NCBI RefSeq assembly: GCF_004364325.1
Contig: NZ_SOCP01000018.1
Location: 1 to 64,000 of the forward strand
Length of the DNA: 64,000 nucleotides
Direction of reading: 5' to 3'
DNA from: Actinophytocola oryzae
GTDB lineage: Bacteria; Actinomycetota; Actinomycetes; Mycobacteriales; Pseudonocardiaceae
Shown here one piece after another: positions 51,028 to 62,500 of the stretch. A program made the translations under genes and the position numbers. The notes beneath the pieces were generated by a model, which saw nothing but the letters and a program-made list of their open reading frames with translations, was not told the origin of the DNA and ran no database searches. How positions within the stretch are numbered: position 1 is the first letter of the stretch; the number at the start of each line of letters is the position of its first letter.

Positions 51028-53760
51028 ATGGCCAAATCGGAAATCCAGGACGTTGGTCTGTACAACGCCTCGGCACCGCCTCTGGATCCCATGCGGTACA
51101 CCACCCTCAACGACCTCGTCGACGTGACCGCGGGACTGGTGGTGTCCAACAACGGTGAGAAGGACGGCGCTCAGGCGAGCCTGTCCACCAACACCACCGC
51201 CGAGGCGTGGTACCGGCTCGAGACCCAGATGAACGCGGCGACCAAGAAGCTCGGCGAGGTGAACGACGCCTTCGCCAAGCAGATCAAGGCGTTGAGCGAC
51301 AACCTCAAGGGCGAGGCGGGCGACGCCTTCAACGAGTTCGCCACGGACGCGCTCAAGAAGAGCCAGGACCTCTACAACACACTGGACACCAAGAAGTACG
51401 GCCTGATGGTCGGCAACATCGGCCACTGCATCCAGTGGTTCGCCAACCGCTGGTGGGAGATCATCCAGAAGTCGGACGACGCCCGTACCGAAGCCGCGTT
51501 CGCGGTGAAGGCCCTCGCCGCCGCCCGCGCGGAGGCCGCGACGTCGACCGCCGACCTCCAGGACGTGCTCGACGAGCTCAAGACCGAGATGGACAAGGTC
51601 GACGACGCCGCGGAGAAGGCGCTCATCAAGGACCTCCAGGACCTCCTCGGCGAGATGGGCAGGCAGTACAACTCGCGGGGCCAGGACCTCGCGCCGATCT
51701 ACATCGCGGGCGGCGAGCAGGCCAAGTCGGGTGGCGGTGGCGGTGACGACGAGGACGACGACGAGGACGACGACGAGGACGACGACGACAGCGACGACAG
51801 CGACGAGAACGACGACAGCGAGGACGAGGACGACGAGGACGACGAGGACGACGAGGAAGAGGACGACTCGTCCGGTAGCGATTCCGGTAGTGGTTCCGGT
51901 AAGGACGCCGACCTCGCCGCGGCCAAGAAGGCGGCCGAGGACGCGATAGACGGCGTCAAGGCCAAGACCGACGACCCCGAGGCGAAGAAGGCGCTCGACG
52001 ACGCGAAGAAGGCGGTCGGCGACGCGATCGACGGGCTCGGCGGCGAGGGTGGCGGCGACGGCTCCGGCTCCGGTGCCGGTTCGCCAGGTGGCGGTGAGGA
52101 AGGCGCGGGCTCCGGCTCGGGTTCCGGCGCCGGTTCGCCCGACACCAGCGCGCTCGACGACGCGAAGAAGGCCGCCACGGACGCCATCGACGGCGTCAAG
52201 GCGGGCACGAGCGACCCGGAGGCGCAGCAGGCGCTCGACGACGCGAAGAAGGCGGTCGGCGACGCGATCGACGGTCTCGGCGGCGGCGAGGGCGCGGGCG
52301 ACGGCCCCGGCGCGAGCGGTGGCGGCGCACCGGGCGGCGGTTCGCCCGGCATGGGCAGCTCCGGTGGCGGTTCGTCCGGCGGTGGCTCCGGCTCGCCGCG
52401 CTCGAAGGCACTGGAGGACGCCAAGAAAGCGGCCCAGGACGCCATCGACGGCCTGGCGGACGGCACCGACGACCCGGAGGCCGACAAGGCCCTCCAGGAC
52501 GCGAAGGACGCCGTCGGCGACGCGATCGACGGCCTCGGTGGCGACTCGGGCATCGAGGCCGCGAAGGACCAGGCCAAGGACAAGGCCATGGACGCCATCG
52601 ACGACGCGATCGGCAAGACCGACGACCCGGCTGCCAAGCAGGCGCTCGAGAACGCGAAGGACGCGGTCGGCGACGCCATCGACGGCATCGACGCCGACAG
52701 CCCGGCCGACGCGCTGCAGAAGGCGGGCGACGCGGCGAACAAGGCACTCGACGACGCGTTGGGCAAGACGGACGACCCGGCGGCCAAGCAGGCGCTCCAG
52801 GACGCCAAGGACGCGGTCGGCAAGGCCATCGACGGCATCGACCCGGACACGGCCGGTGCGCTCGGCGACGCCAAGGACAAGGCGCTCGACGCGCTCGACG
52901 GCGTCAAGGACGGCACCACCGATCCGGAGGCGCAGCAGGCGCTCGACGCGGCCAAGGACGCCGTCGGCAAGGCGATCGACGGCCTCGACGCCGGTGCGGG
53001 CACCGACGCCATCAAGGACGCGGGCGACGCGGCGAACAAGGCACTCGACGACGCGCTGGCGAACACCACCGATCCCGAGGCTCGCCAGGCACTCCAGGAC
53101 GCGAAGGACAAGGTCGCCGACGCGATCGGCGAGCTCGACACCGACAAGCCGTCGACGATCTCCGGCGGCCCGGGCGCCGAGGACCCGGAGGCGAAGCAGG
53201 CGCTCACCGACGCGCGGGGTGCGGTGGACAAGGCGCTCGACGACCTGATCGGCAAGGAGACCGACCCGGAGGCCAGGCAGGCCCTCGAGGACGCCAAGGG
53301 CGCGGTCGACAAGGCCATCGACGGCATCAAGCCGCCGAGCAGCGGCATGGACGCGATGAAGGACTTCCTCGGTGGCGGTGGTGGTTCCTCCGGCGGCGGT
53401 GGGGGCGGTGGCCTCGGTGGTGGACTCGGCGCCGAGTCGGCAGCGGCACTGCCCCGTGCACAGTTCGACACCGACGTCGCCCAGCAGCGCGGGTTCACAC
53501 CCGCGGGGGTGCGGACCGTGTCGAGTCCGATGGGCGCGTTGACCCCCGCGATCCCGGGCACCCCGGCCATGTCGGCGGGCATGCCCATGGGCGGCGGCGG
53601 CATGCCGATGGGCATGGGCGGCATGGGTGGCATGGGCGGCCAGCAGAACAACGAGCGGGAGCCGCAGATCTGGCTGCAGGCCGACAAGGATGCGTGGACG
53701 GACGACGCGGACGGCCAGGATGACGACGGGGTCGTCGGCCGCCGGACGACGAGGACATAA
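51028..53760 (+). CDS. Large acidic repeat protein of the T7SS locus
   Basis: 910 residues. The N-terminal 200 are helical with a WXG-like hairpin (LSDNLKGEAGDAFNEFATDA). Residues about 230-290 are nearly pure Asp/Glu/Ser. Then roughly twelve imperfect repeats follow of a unit like ALDDAKKAVGDAIDGL with TDDPEAK linkers. The C-terminus has a Gly-rich GGGSSGGGGGG tract and an MGGGGMPMGMGGMGGMGG motif also found in the next protein. The repeats predict amphipathic helices with regular acid/base spacing. It may be an ESX-secreted surface or matrix protein. Coding GC and third-position G/C are typical, so it is a real gene. Confidence 0.68.
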   Translation: MAKSEIQDVGLYNASAPPLDPMRYTTLNDLVDVTAGLVVSNNGEKDGAQASLSTNTTAEAWYRLETQMNAATKKLGEVNDAFAKQIKALSDNLKGEAGDAFNEFATDALKKSQDLYNTLDTKKYGLMVGNIGHCIQWFANRWWEIIQKSDDARTEAAFAVKALAAARAEAATSTADLQDVLDELKTEMDKVDDAAEKALIKDLQDLLGEMGRQYNSRGQDLAPIYIAGGEQAKSGGGGGDDEDDDEDDDEDDDDSDDSDENDDSEDEDDEDDEDDEEEDDSSGSDSGSGSGKDADLAAAKKAAEDAIDGVKAKTDDPEAKKALDDAKKAVGDAIDGLGGEGGGDGSGSGAGSPGGGEEGAGSGSGSGAGSPDTSALDDAKKAATDAIDGVKAGTSDPEAQQALDDAKKAVGDAIDGLGGGEGAGDGPGASGGGAPGGGSPGMGSSGGGSSGGGSGSPRSKALEDAKKAAQDAIDGLADGTDDPEADKALQDAKDAVGDAIDGLGGDSGIEAAKDQAKDKAMDAIDDAIGKTDDPAAKQALENAKDAVGDAIDGIDADSPADALQKAGDAANKALDDALGKTDDPAAKQALQDAKDAVGKAIDGIDPDTAGALGDAKDKALDALDGVKDGTTDPEAQQALDAAKDAVGKAIDGLDAGAGTDAIKDAGDAANKALDDALANTTDPEARQALQDAKDKVADAIGELDTDKPSTISGGPGAEDPEAKQALTDARGAVDKALDDLIGKETDPEARQALEDAKGAVDKAIDGIKPPSSGMDAMKDFLGGGGGSSGGGGGGGLGGGLGAESAAALPRAQFDTDVAQQRGFTPAGVRTVSSPMGALTPAIPGTPAMSAGMPMGGGGMPMGMGGMGGMGGQQNNEREPQIWLQADKDAWTDDADGQDDDGVVGRRTTRT

Positions 53761-53763
53761 GCG

Positions 53764-55713
53764 ATGCCCGACGGTTCGCCACCCAACCCGCCGCCGAATC
53801 CCAACGACCCGTGGCTGGAAGGACTGACGTTCGAGCAGATCGCCCAGCTGATCAACGAGGTCAGCCCGGACGTCTTCTACCAGCGTGCCTCGGCCTTCGA
53901 CCAGTCCGGCGGGCGGTTCCAGGACGTGCTCGACCGGGTCCGGCACGAGATGAACCTCGTGCGGGAGGCCTGGACCGGCAAGGCGTCCGACGACTTCGAC
54001 GCCGTGGTGCGCGAGGTCACCAGCAAGATCAGCAACGTGCTCCAGTTCCTGCAGAACCCCGGCTACGGCGCGACCCTGCGCGACGCAGGCGACCGGCTCG
54101 CCGACGCCCAGCAGCGGTTCCGGGACCTGCAGGGGCAGAAGACGCAGCAGGAGAGCACTCCGCCCGTGGCGGGTGGCCCGTCGCCGGAGGAGACGGCGAA
54201 GGTCAACGACGACTCCGCCAAGCAGATCCTGCGGGACCTGCGCACGGTGTACTGGGACGTCGGGAACGCGCTCACCCCGTTGCCGTACAAGCCGCCGCAG
54301 GTGGTCACCGACAAGTCCGGGGTGGACCCGAAGGACATCGTCACCAACAAGGTCGTCACGAACCAGCCGGGGAACGGCACGCCGAACCCCGGCGACGACA
54401 CGAACACGAACAACGACACGAACTCGTACGCGAACGGGGATTCGAACGCGAACCCGTACGGGCCGTCGTTCATGCCGCCGACGATGCTGACGAAGTCGGC
54501 CGTGACGACCCAGCCCGGCCAGCACGGCGGCGGCGGTGACCGGTTCCAGTTCACCGGAGGGCAGGGCGGCCAGGACGGGCAGGTGCTCGGCCGGTTCGGT
54601 CCGGGTGGCGGCGAGAGCTTCGGCGGCCCCGGGCCGGGTGGTCCGTTCGTGCCGGGGCAGCTGGGTGCCACGTTCTTCGCCGGGGGCTCGCCGGGCAACG
54701 GGCCTGGCGTGCTCGGCCAGTCGAAGTCGTACGCCGCCGCGCGGGCGAACGATCCGCTCGAGCGGATCGACGACGAGGCGAGCGAAGCAGGCGGCATGAC
54801 GCCGTTCGGTGTGGTGGCACCCGCGGTGCTCGGCCGGTCGGAGAGGTCGGCGACCTGCCGGCCGGAGGGTGCGACCGCGACGGGCAAGTCCGGCAAGGAG
54901 AAGGACAGCGGGCGCAGGACGGTCGACAACGTGCTGCTGGAGGAGACCCTCCCGGAGACCGAGTCGACCGAGACGCTGTCCACCGAGCTGCCGGAGCAGG
55001 AGAAGCAGAGCCGCGTCAGGACGGCCGTCGACGCGCCACCGACACGGGTGACCGAGAAGGCACGCGAGCTCGCGGGTCACGCCATCACCGCGTCGGGGGA
55101 GCCGCTCGTGGCCACCACGCACGGGATCGCGGCGACACCGGCGCTGGAGACCCTGGCACTGCCGCAGGTCGAGCCCGCCACGCCGGTCGAGCCCGCCAAG
55201 CCTGCCCTGACACCCGCGCTGGAGCTGGGTCCGGAGTCGAAGAAGTTCTTCGGGCTCTCGACATCGGCCGGTGGCGGCGGCGGTGTCACGCACGCGATCG
55301 CGCTGGACCCGCAGTCCCGCGGCATGTTCGCGCCAGGCACCGCGACAGCGGACGGCCTCACGGTGTCCGACCAGATCACGGGTGCCACGGCGCCGGGAGC
55401 GTCCGGTCGCGGCGCCGTCACCGACCCGAACGCGTCGCCGCACATGGGTGGCATGCCCATGGGAATGATGGGCGGGATGGGTGGCATGGGCGGCCAGCAG
55501 CAGAACGGCGGGCGCATGGCCGCCATGCCGAACGAGCCGCGACCCGAGGTGTGGGACCCGTCGAACGGCGCGCCCCACGCCGTCGGCCGCCGTGAACAGG
55601 AGCGCGAGCAACGCGAGGAGCGCGCGCCGGAGCCGCTTTCCAAGGAACAGGTGCAGGCCGCGCTCGCCGAGAAGTTCGCAGAGCTCGATCGGTTGATGGA
55701 ACGAGGGAAATGA
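53764..55713 (+). CDS. Pro/Gly-rich WXG-like T7SS protein
   Basis: 649 residues, starting 4 bp after the repeat protein. The first 130 residues are helical with WTGKASDDFDAVVREV, a WXG-type turn. A long disordered Pro/Gly/Asn region follows (NTNNDTNSYANGDSNANPYG). The end has MGGMPMGMMGGMGGMGG and a charged helix (KEQVQAALAEKFAELDRLME). The Met/Gly tract is shared with the preceding protein. PPE-like architecture with a long tail is the nearest analogue. It overlaps the YbaB-like gene by 4 bp. Confidence 0.68.
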   Translation: MPDGSPPNPPPNPNDPWLEGLTFEQIAQLINEVSPDVFYQRASAFDQSGGRFQDVLDRVRHEMNLVREAWTGKASDDFDAVVREVTSKISNVLQFLQNPGYGATLRDAGDRLADAQQRFRDLQGQKTQQESTPPVAGGPSPEETAKVNDDSAKQILRDLRTVYWDVGNALTPLPYKPPQVVTDKSGVDPKDIVTNKVVTNQPGNGTPNPGDDTNTNNDTNSYANGDSNANPYGPSFMPPTMLTKSAVTTQPGQHGGGGDRFQFTGGQGGQDGQVLGRFGPGGGESFGGPGPGGPFVPGQLGATFFAGGSPGNGPGVLGQSKSYAAARANDPLERIDDEASEAGGMTPFGVVAPAVLGRSERSATCRPEGATATGKSGKEKDSGRRTVDNVLLEETLPETESTETLSTELPEQEKQSRVRTAVDAPPTRVTEKARELAGHAITASGEPLVATTHGIAATPALETLALPQVEPATPVEPAKPALTPALELGPESKKFFGLSTSAGGGGGVTHAIALDPQSRGMFAPGTATADGLTVSDQITGATAPGASGRGAVTDPNASPHMGGMPMGMMGGMGGMGGQQQNGGRMAAMPNEPRPEVWDPSNGAPHAVGRREQEREQREERAPEPLSKEQVQAALAEKFAELDRLMERGK

Positions 55714-56204
55714 CGATGGCCGACTGGAACTCCGCCGATCCCACCCAGGCTATGGACGCCGCGTTCGCGATGTTCGAGAACGAGTCCCGCAAGCTCGCCG
55801 AGCTGGGGAAGCACTGGGAGGAGGCGAGCACGACCGTACGGGCGAAGGACCACTCGCTCGAGATGACGCTAGACGGGCGCGGCGAGCTCGTGGAGCTGGT
55901 GTTCAACGCGTCGAAGTACCGCGCGATGCCGCCTGCCCAGCTCGCCCAGGTCATCGTCGAGACGCTGCGGCAGGGCCGTGTGCAGGCCCAGCAGAAGATG
56001 AACGATCTGATGGGCATTCCCGAGATTCCCGGGATGGACCTGGCCGGTCTTGCCAACGGGCAGGTCCGGCCGGACGAGATGATCAGCCAGCTGATCGGCC
56101 CCATGTTCGACACCCTGAACGAGTTCGGCGTCGAGGCCGAACGGCCGGGACTCGGCGGTGGCAACAGCAGCGGCAGTGCCAGTGCCAAACAAGAGGAGCG
56201 GTGA
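55710..56204 (+). CDS. YbaB/EbfC-like DNA-binding-fold protein
   Basis: 164 residues, overlapping the previous gene by 4 bp. The YbaB core lies at about 25-115 (LEMTLDGRGELVELVFNASK, LAQVIVETLRQGRVQAQQKM). YbaB-fold proteins are frequent in ESX/T7 toxin operons of actinobacteria, often of unknown role. A second ATG three codons in is an alternative start. It is followed by a TGATG overlap with the next gene. Confidence 0.8.
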   Translation: MTMADWNSADPTQAMDAAFAMFENESRKLAELGKHWEEASTTVRAKDHSLEMTLDGRGELVELVFNASKYRAMPPAQLAQVIVETLRQGRVQAQQKMNDLMGIPEIPGMDLAGLANGQVRPDEMISQLIGPMFDTLNEFGVEAERPGLGGGNSSGSASAKQEER

Positions 56205-56527
56205 TGGCCGAGAACTTCTACCTCGACGAGCCGGCGCTCGACAGTGTCGCCGACGGCATCCTGGTCACCGGGACCAACTTCACGTCCGCGTACAAGGACC
56301 TCGACGGCGTCCTGACCGCGACGCAGGGTTGCTGGGGCGACGACGAGATCGGCAAGGCGTTCGAGAAGAACTACTGGGAGAACGGCGAGAAGGTCTGGAC
56401 CGGGACCGAGGGCGCGGGCGAGGGGTTGACCGAGACCTCGAAGAACATGAAGAAGTCCGCGGCGAACCTGTCGAGCGTCGACGAGGAGACCGCCAAGTGG
56501 CTGGACTCGCAGATCGAAGAGGAGTGA
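56204..56527 (+). CDS. Small helical WXG100-like protein
   Basis: 107 residues from the ATG at 56204, which overlaps the YbaB stop, with AAGAGGAG upstream. GCWGDDEIGKAFEKNYWEN sits between two helices where a WXG turn occurs (WGD). It lies just before the giant toxin gene, so it is a likely partner or adaptor for its export (inference). Confidence 0.72.
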   Translation: MAENFYLDEPALDSVADGILVTGTNFTSAYKDLDGVLTATQGCWGDDEIGKAFEKNYWENGEKVWTGTEGAGEGLTETSKNMKKSAANLSSVDEETAKWLDSQIEEE

Positions 56528-56592
56528 ACGAATAACGGCCCCGCCGCCGTGTCCCCATCAGAGAGCCATTCGGAAGGAGGTGTATCGACAGA

Positions 56593-59500
56593 ATGGCACC
56601 CAAGGGTGGCGGCCACGGCGGGCAGGCGAGTGGCATAAGCGGGTCCGGGTCGTCGATGACGACCCAGCTACCCGACGGACTGCAGAAGTTCTTCAAGGTC
56701 ACCCTCGGCATGACCTGGCCGGAGGGCAGCGAGGGTGGCCTGCATCAGATGTCGGATGCCTGGTACGCCTTCCAGAAAGCCGCCGAGGCCGGCGTGGCCG
56801 ACCTCGAGGCGCTCCTGCCCCGGTTGGCCTCGGCGATGCGTGGCGACACCGCGGACGCGTTGACGAAGTACCTGGAGGACGTCAAGTCCAGCCTGAACGA
56901 CGTGGCGGACGCGTCCGGCGAGTTCGGCAAGATGGCCAACACCACCGCCGCGGACATCCAAAAAGCCAAGATCATGCTGATCGCGATGGCGCTCATGGTC
57001 CTGGCCACCGTCATCTCGCTCATCGCCTCCCTCTTCGGGGCCTTCGCGGTGCCTGGCGTGCTGGCCGCGGGCCGGTTCGCGCTGCAGGCCATCTGGAACG
57101 CGCTCGTCCGCAAGATCATGCAGATGACGTGGCAGAAGGCCGCCATGGGGCTTGGCAAGCTCGCATGGACGATAGGCAAGTACGCCGCCGGTGGTGCGGC
57201 ATTCATGGGCGGGCTGGACCTGTCCATCCAGACCGGCCAGCTCATCGACAACAAGATCCACGGCGGGCACGGCGGGCGCGACGAGATCGACTGGGAGTCG
57301 GTGAAGGGTTCCGTCATCGGCGGCGCGATCGGCGGTGCGGCGTTCGGCGGGTTCCACGGCATCGGCAAGGGCATCGGCGGCGCCGTGAAGGGCGCCGGCA
57401 AGGGTGGCGGCCCCAAGAACATCGGCGGCAAGGGGCCCGGCGCGGGGTTCGGCGGCAAGGGACCGGGTGCGGGGTTCGGCGGCAAGGGGCCGGGCGCGGT
57501 CGGCAAGGGGCCGGGCGCCGGCGGAAAGGTCGGCGGTGAGGGTGCGGGCGCCGGTGGCAAGGGCGGCGGCAAGGCCGGTGAGGGTGCCGGCAAGGGCAAG
57601 GGCTACGAGGGCAAGGGCTACGACTCGAACGGCTTCAAGACCGAGGCTGACCCGAAGAGCTGGAAGAACAAGCTCGGCGGTCGCGGCGAGGCGGGAGACC
57701 CACCGGGCTGGGTGCGCGGCTTCGGGCAGATCGGGTACGCGGGCGCCCAGATCGGCATGGTCGCGGCCAGCAACCCGCTCGTGAACAAGGCCACCGGCCA
57801 CGACGACGACATCTGGGCGGGCATCCTCGGCGGTGCCGCGCCCTACCACGCCAGCAAGGGCATGTCGGCCAAGGCCGACGCCATCGCGGGCGACTTCGCC
57901 AAGAAGTTCGCGAGCAAGCTCGGCATGAACTTCGACGAGCCGAACCTCGGTCTCGGCGGCGGCGACTCCGAGAAGGCCCCGCTCCTCGGCGGCGACGACT
58001 CGGACAGCGACTCCTCGCACGGCGACGAGAGCGGCTTCGACGACGCCGGTGACACGCACTCCATCGCCGGTTCGCTCGACGAGACGACGCCGCTGACCAT
58101 CCCGGAGAGCCCGTTCGACACGGAGGGCGGGTTCACCGGCCACGGCCAGGACGTGTCGAACGGGGACGGCAAGTTCGGCAGCCTGTTCACGGACGGCGGC
58201 GAGCACTCGATCACCACGTCGACCGACGGGAACACCGGGTCGTCGTCCCAGTCGGGGCAGATGTCGGACGACGCGAAGCAGTTCTTCGGTGGCGGCGAGT
58301 CCGGGCAGAACTCCGGCGGCGTCACCCAGGAGGGTGGACAGCAGGGCGACCAGGGGCGTGGGGGAGACCAGTCCCAGGGCCAGGGGCGTGGCGGGGATCA
58401 GTCGCAGCAATTCGGGGACCAAAGTCAGCAGGGGCGTGGCGGGGATCAGTCGCAGCAGTTCGGGGACCAGAGCCAGCAGGGTCGTGGGGGCGATCAGAGC
58501 CAGCAGTTCGGCGACCAGAGCCAGCAGCATGGCCGCGGTGGTGGTGAGTTCGACCAGCACGACGGTCACACCGGTCGTGACGGTGGTCCGATCAGGTCGG
58601 AGTTCGGGCCCCAGCTCGGTTCGCAGGACGGGAACGGCGTCTTCCAGCCGGGCCAGCAGTCCGGCTTCCCGACCGGCCAGCAGTCGAACCTGCCAGGCCA
58701 GCAGTCCAACGTGCCAGGCCAGCAGTCGAACCTGCCGGGTCAGCAGTCGAATGTGCCGGGCCAGCAGTCCAACGTGCCGAGTGGGAGCCAGCAGACCACG
58801 CCGGGCGGCAACTCGGGAACCCAGCAGAACGGGCAGCCGGTCACCCAGCAGTCCGGGCCGCAGAACGCCCAGCAGAACAACCAGCCGAGCACGCAGTCCA
58901 ACCAGCCGAGCACGTCCGGCGGGCCGAAGCAGGGCGCGCCGGTGGTCACGCAGTCCGGGCCGGCCACGAGCGGCACGGGGCACACGACCTCGTCGGGACC
59001 GTCCATCCTCGACAGTCCCGTGCCCAAGATCGACATCCCGGCGCTGGCGGACCAGACGCCCGAGGCGCACATCCTGGACTCGCCGGTGCCGCACATCGAC
59101 ACCCCGGCGCTGGCCGACGGCCCGCCGAAGCTGTCGGTCGAGAACAACGTCGTCGACGAGAGCCCGGTCAGCCCGCTGACCGACAGCGAGCGGACGTTCC
59201 AGCCGACCGGTCCGGTCAGCCCGATCACGCCGGCGGCGCCTTCGTTCCCAGCGAGCAACACCCAGAACACGTCCGGGTTCACCCAGCAGACGCCCAGTTC
59301 GTCGTCCACGTCGAACGTCACGCCCAGCGCCACGCCGCAGTCCCACCCGCAGGCCACGCCGCACACGACTCCGCAGAGCAGCCAGCAGAGCACCTCGAAC
59401 ACCCAGCCGGTCAGCCAGTCGCGGGACACCGGCGGGTCGTCGTCGAACCAGTCCTCCTCCTCGACGCAGCAGCCCCGCGCCGAGGACCCGGCGAACACGA

Positions 59501-62500
59501 CGCCGAACATCGCCAAGGGCATCGACAAGTCGGTGGCCGACAAGCTGCAGTCGCTGCTGGACCGGCCGACGGAGCGGACGTTCCCGCTGACGCAGTCCGG
59601 CGAGCGGCCCGGCCTGGACAAGACCGTGCCGCAGCCCAGCGACCGGACCGTGCCGCAGCCCAGCGACCGGACCGTGCCGCAGCCGAGTGACCGGACGGTG
59701 CCGGACAAGTCGCAGGTCGCCCACGTCGGCGAGCAGCGGACGCCGCAGAAGCCGCTGCCCCAGGCGCCGGAGAAGGTCCCGGTCGTCGACAAGCCGGGCC
59801 CGACACCGGACCGGCCGTCCGACAGGACCCCGCCGCCCGAACGCCCGGCGCCGTCCGACAGGTCCGCGCCAGGTGGGGACCGGTCCGGCCCCGAGAGGCC
59901 GGCCGTGAAGACGTCGAAGCCGGAGGAGGTGGCCGCTGCGGTCGTGGCGGTCGCCCACCTGGGGCCGGACCTCCAGGCCGGTCACGACAACGGCACCAAC
60001 CACGGTGGCCACCAGGGGCCCGGCCGCGACGGCGACGGGTTCGCGCAGCGGGACTCGCGGGACAAGCGTGCGGCGTGGGACGGGCAGCGGAACGCCGCGA
60101 AGCCCACCAGGATCAGCATGGAGCGCTTCCTGCCGTCCCCGGTCACGAAGGACGACCCGCACCGGACGGTCGAGAACAACCAGGTCTCCGGGACCATCTC
60201 GCAGATCCGCTACGACGTCCGCCACTTCGAGGCGTCGCCGGGGAAGTGGGTGCTGGAGTTCAGCGTGCCGCTCGACCTCGTCTCCCCGAACAACAAGATC
60301 GACGCGGGGACCCGGGCGAAGGCAGCGGAAGAACTGCAGCAGCTGCTGGACGAGCACGTCAACTTCCAGCACAAGTGGCAGGACAAGGGTCAGTTCGACG
60401 GCGAGCAGGTCCAGCTCGGGAAGGGGCAGTTCGAGGACAGCCAGATCCACTTCACCGTGGAGGCCAAGACACCGAACGGCGTCGAGAAGGGCTGGGACGC
60501 GGACCCGAACCGGAGCGTGCCGGTCGACGTGCACCGGGGCAACCCGTTCCGGAAGGTGAACCAGGTCCAGTGGGACCTCAGCAAGCCGCCCGCGACCCGG
60601 ATGCACGAGTTCTTCCACTTCCTCGGGCTGGACGACCCCGCCGTGGGGCCCAACCCCACCGTGGGCCGCGGCGGCATCATGAGCCTCGCCGACAACAAAG
60701 TGACCCCCGCACAGCTCGGCGTGATCACGGGCCTGTTCGACAAGTGGTCGCGTCCGGTGATCTCCCGCGCGTGGAGCGACGAGAGCCCCCACGCCCAGCC
60801 CACCCCCAGCCCGGCCCCGTCCGCCGAGCTGGTGAACAGCGTCTTCTCCGACGGCCCCTACAGCGGGCAGCACAAGCCACCCAACGCCCCGAACCCCCCC
60901 GACCCGCAGGGTGGTCCCCCACGGGACCCGCAGGGCGGCCCGCCCCGACAGGGCCCGTCCCGCGAGCGGCAGGGCCCGCCGCGTGGTCCGCAGGACGGCC
61001 CGTCGTCCTCGCGGCGTTCTCCCGGCCGGTCCACGGAAGGGTCCCGCGGCGACCGGCGCTCGCAGCAGGACGACCCAGGCCGGTCCGGGCAGAACAAGCA
61101 GGGCACCCAGCCGCGTGGGTTGTTCGACGACATGGCCCAGGATCCGGCGCACAAGGCGGCGCAGGACGAGTTCAACGCGGCGATCGAGGCGAACAAGGCG
61201 TCTGCCGATGAGGCGAGCCGGCTGGCGGACCTGTTCGACCCCAGCAAGATGTCCGAGCAGCAGCGTGCGGCGGCGCAGCAGTGGGACAAGCTGTTCTCGA
61301 ACGAGGACCACGAAGCCGGGGATCCGCTCGGGTTGGACACGAGGCCGAACCCCGAGCTGGCCGACTCGGGCGGTAAGGACAACTACAAGGTCCCACCGCC
61401 GACGCCGTCCCGCGGTGTGCCGCCGAACCCGGCCTGGACGCCGATCGCGGCGACCGTGGACCGGGCGCACGCGGAGGCGTTGTACAACGAGTTCACGACG
61501 TCCACCTTCCGGCATTCACGCCGCGGCGACCTGCCGCTGCCGACCGAGCACCCCGAGGACGGCTGCTACTTCCGCGCCCACGAGTGGGCCGAGACGCTGG
61601 CGAACCGGGGCATCGATGTCCGCAAGGTCTTCGTCGGGCGCAAGACCCCGTCGCTGAAGACGATGTCGAGCAACGCCTTCGGTGCCACACCGAACAACCC
61701 GAGGCCCATCCACTGGGGTTACCACGTCGCGCCGATGATCGCGATCGATCCCGGCAACGGGGGTAAGCCGGAATACGTGGTGCTGGACCCGGCGATGGGT
61801 CGCGGCGCGGTGCCCGTGGCGACGTGGCTGGAGCTGGCCGGTGTCAAGGACGGTTTCCACGAGAGCGACCTGAACAACCCGAAGCCCTACCACCACCCGC
61901 ACAACGCGAGCCCGCTCACGGCAGGAGAACCGCGGGTGCTCGTCACGGACCCGTACGCGCTCATCCCGCCGTGGCTGACGATCGACAACAAGTCGGGTGA
62001 GGTGCGTGGTCCCGAGTCGCGTGCCGAGGCGCAGCGGCAGGCCAGGGCGATGGAGGACCGGATCGCCCGGTACAGCGACGAGGCCGGTAAGCGCAAGCAG
62101 TTCCGGCAGTGGGTTGAGTCGCTGTCCGACGGGCAGCGGTCCTGGTTCGATCTGGCGAACAACTCGTTGCAGGGCGACAAGCTCAAGGACTTCCAGACCT
62201 GGTTCCGGGGTCTGTCCGGAGCAGACCGCGCCGAGTTCCGCACGAAGCTGGGCGACATCCCCCACGACGCCTTCAACCGGGTGCCGGAGCTGCGTACCCA
62301 GGTCCAGGAGGCCCGCGACTTCCTCGCCGGGCTGCCGGAGAACCAGCGGAACGAGATCAAGGGCGCCGCGAACTTCATCGTGCTGGCCGACCACCACAAG
62401 GAAGGTGGTGCCGATCTGCGTGCGCCCTTGTTCGACGACATCGTCGACATGGTGGCGCACAAGTACAGCGCCGATAGCGTTACCAAGGCGGAGGACCTGT

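Noticed and set aside
50974..55611. A 1545-codon minus-strand frame over the WXG-like genes
   Set aside because: Composition mirrors the repeats of the plus-strand genes, no recognisable domains or start. Treated as a shadow.
56668..61515. A 1615-codon open frame on the minus strand
   Set aside because: It lies antisense to the giant toxin, has Arg/Val/Leu-rich nonsense composition and no domain motifs. It is a shadow caused by third-position GC bias.
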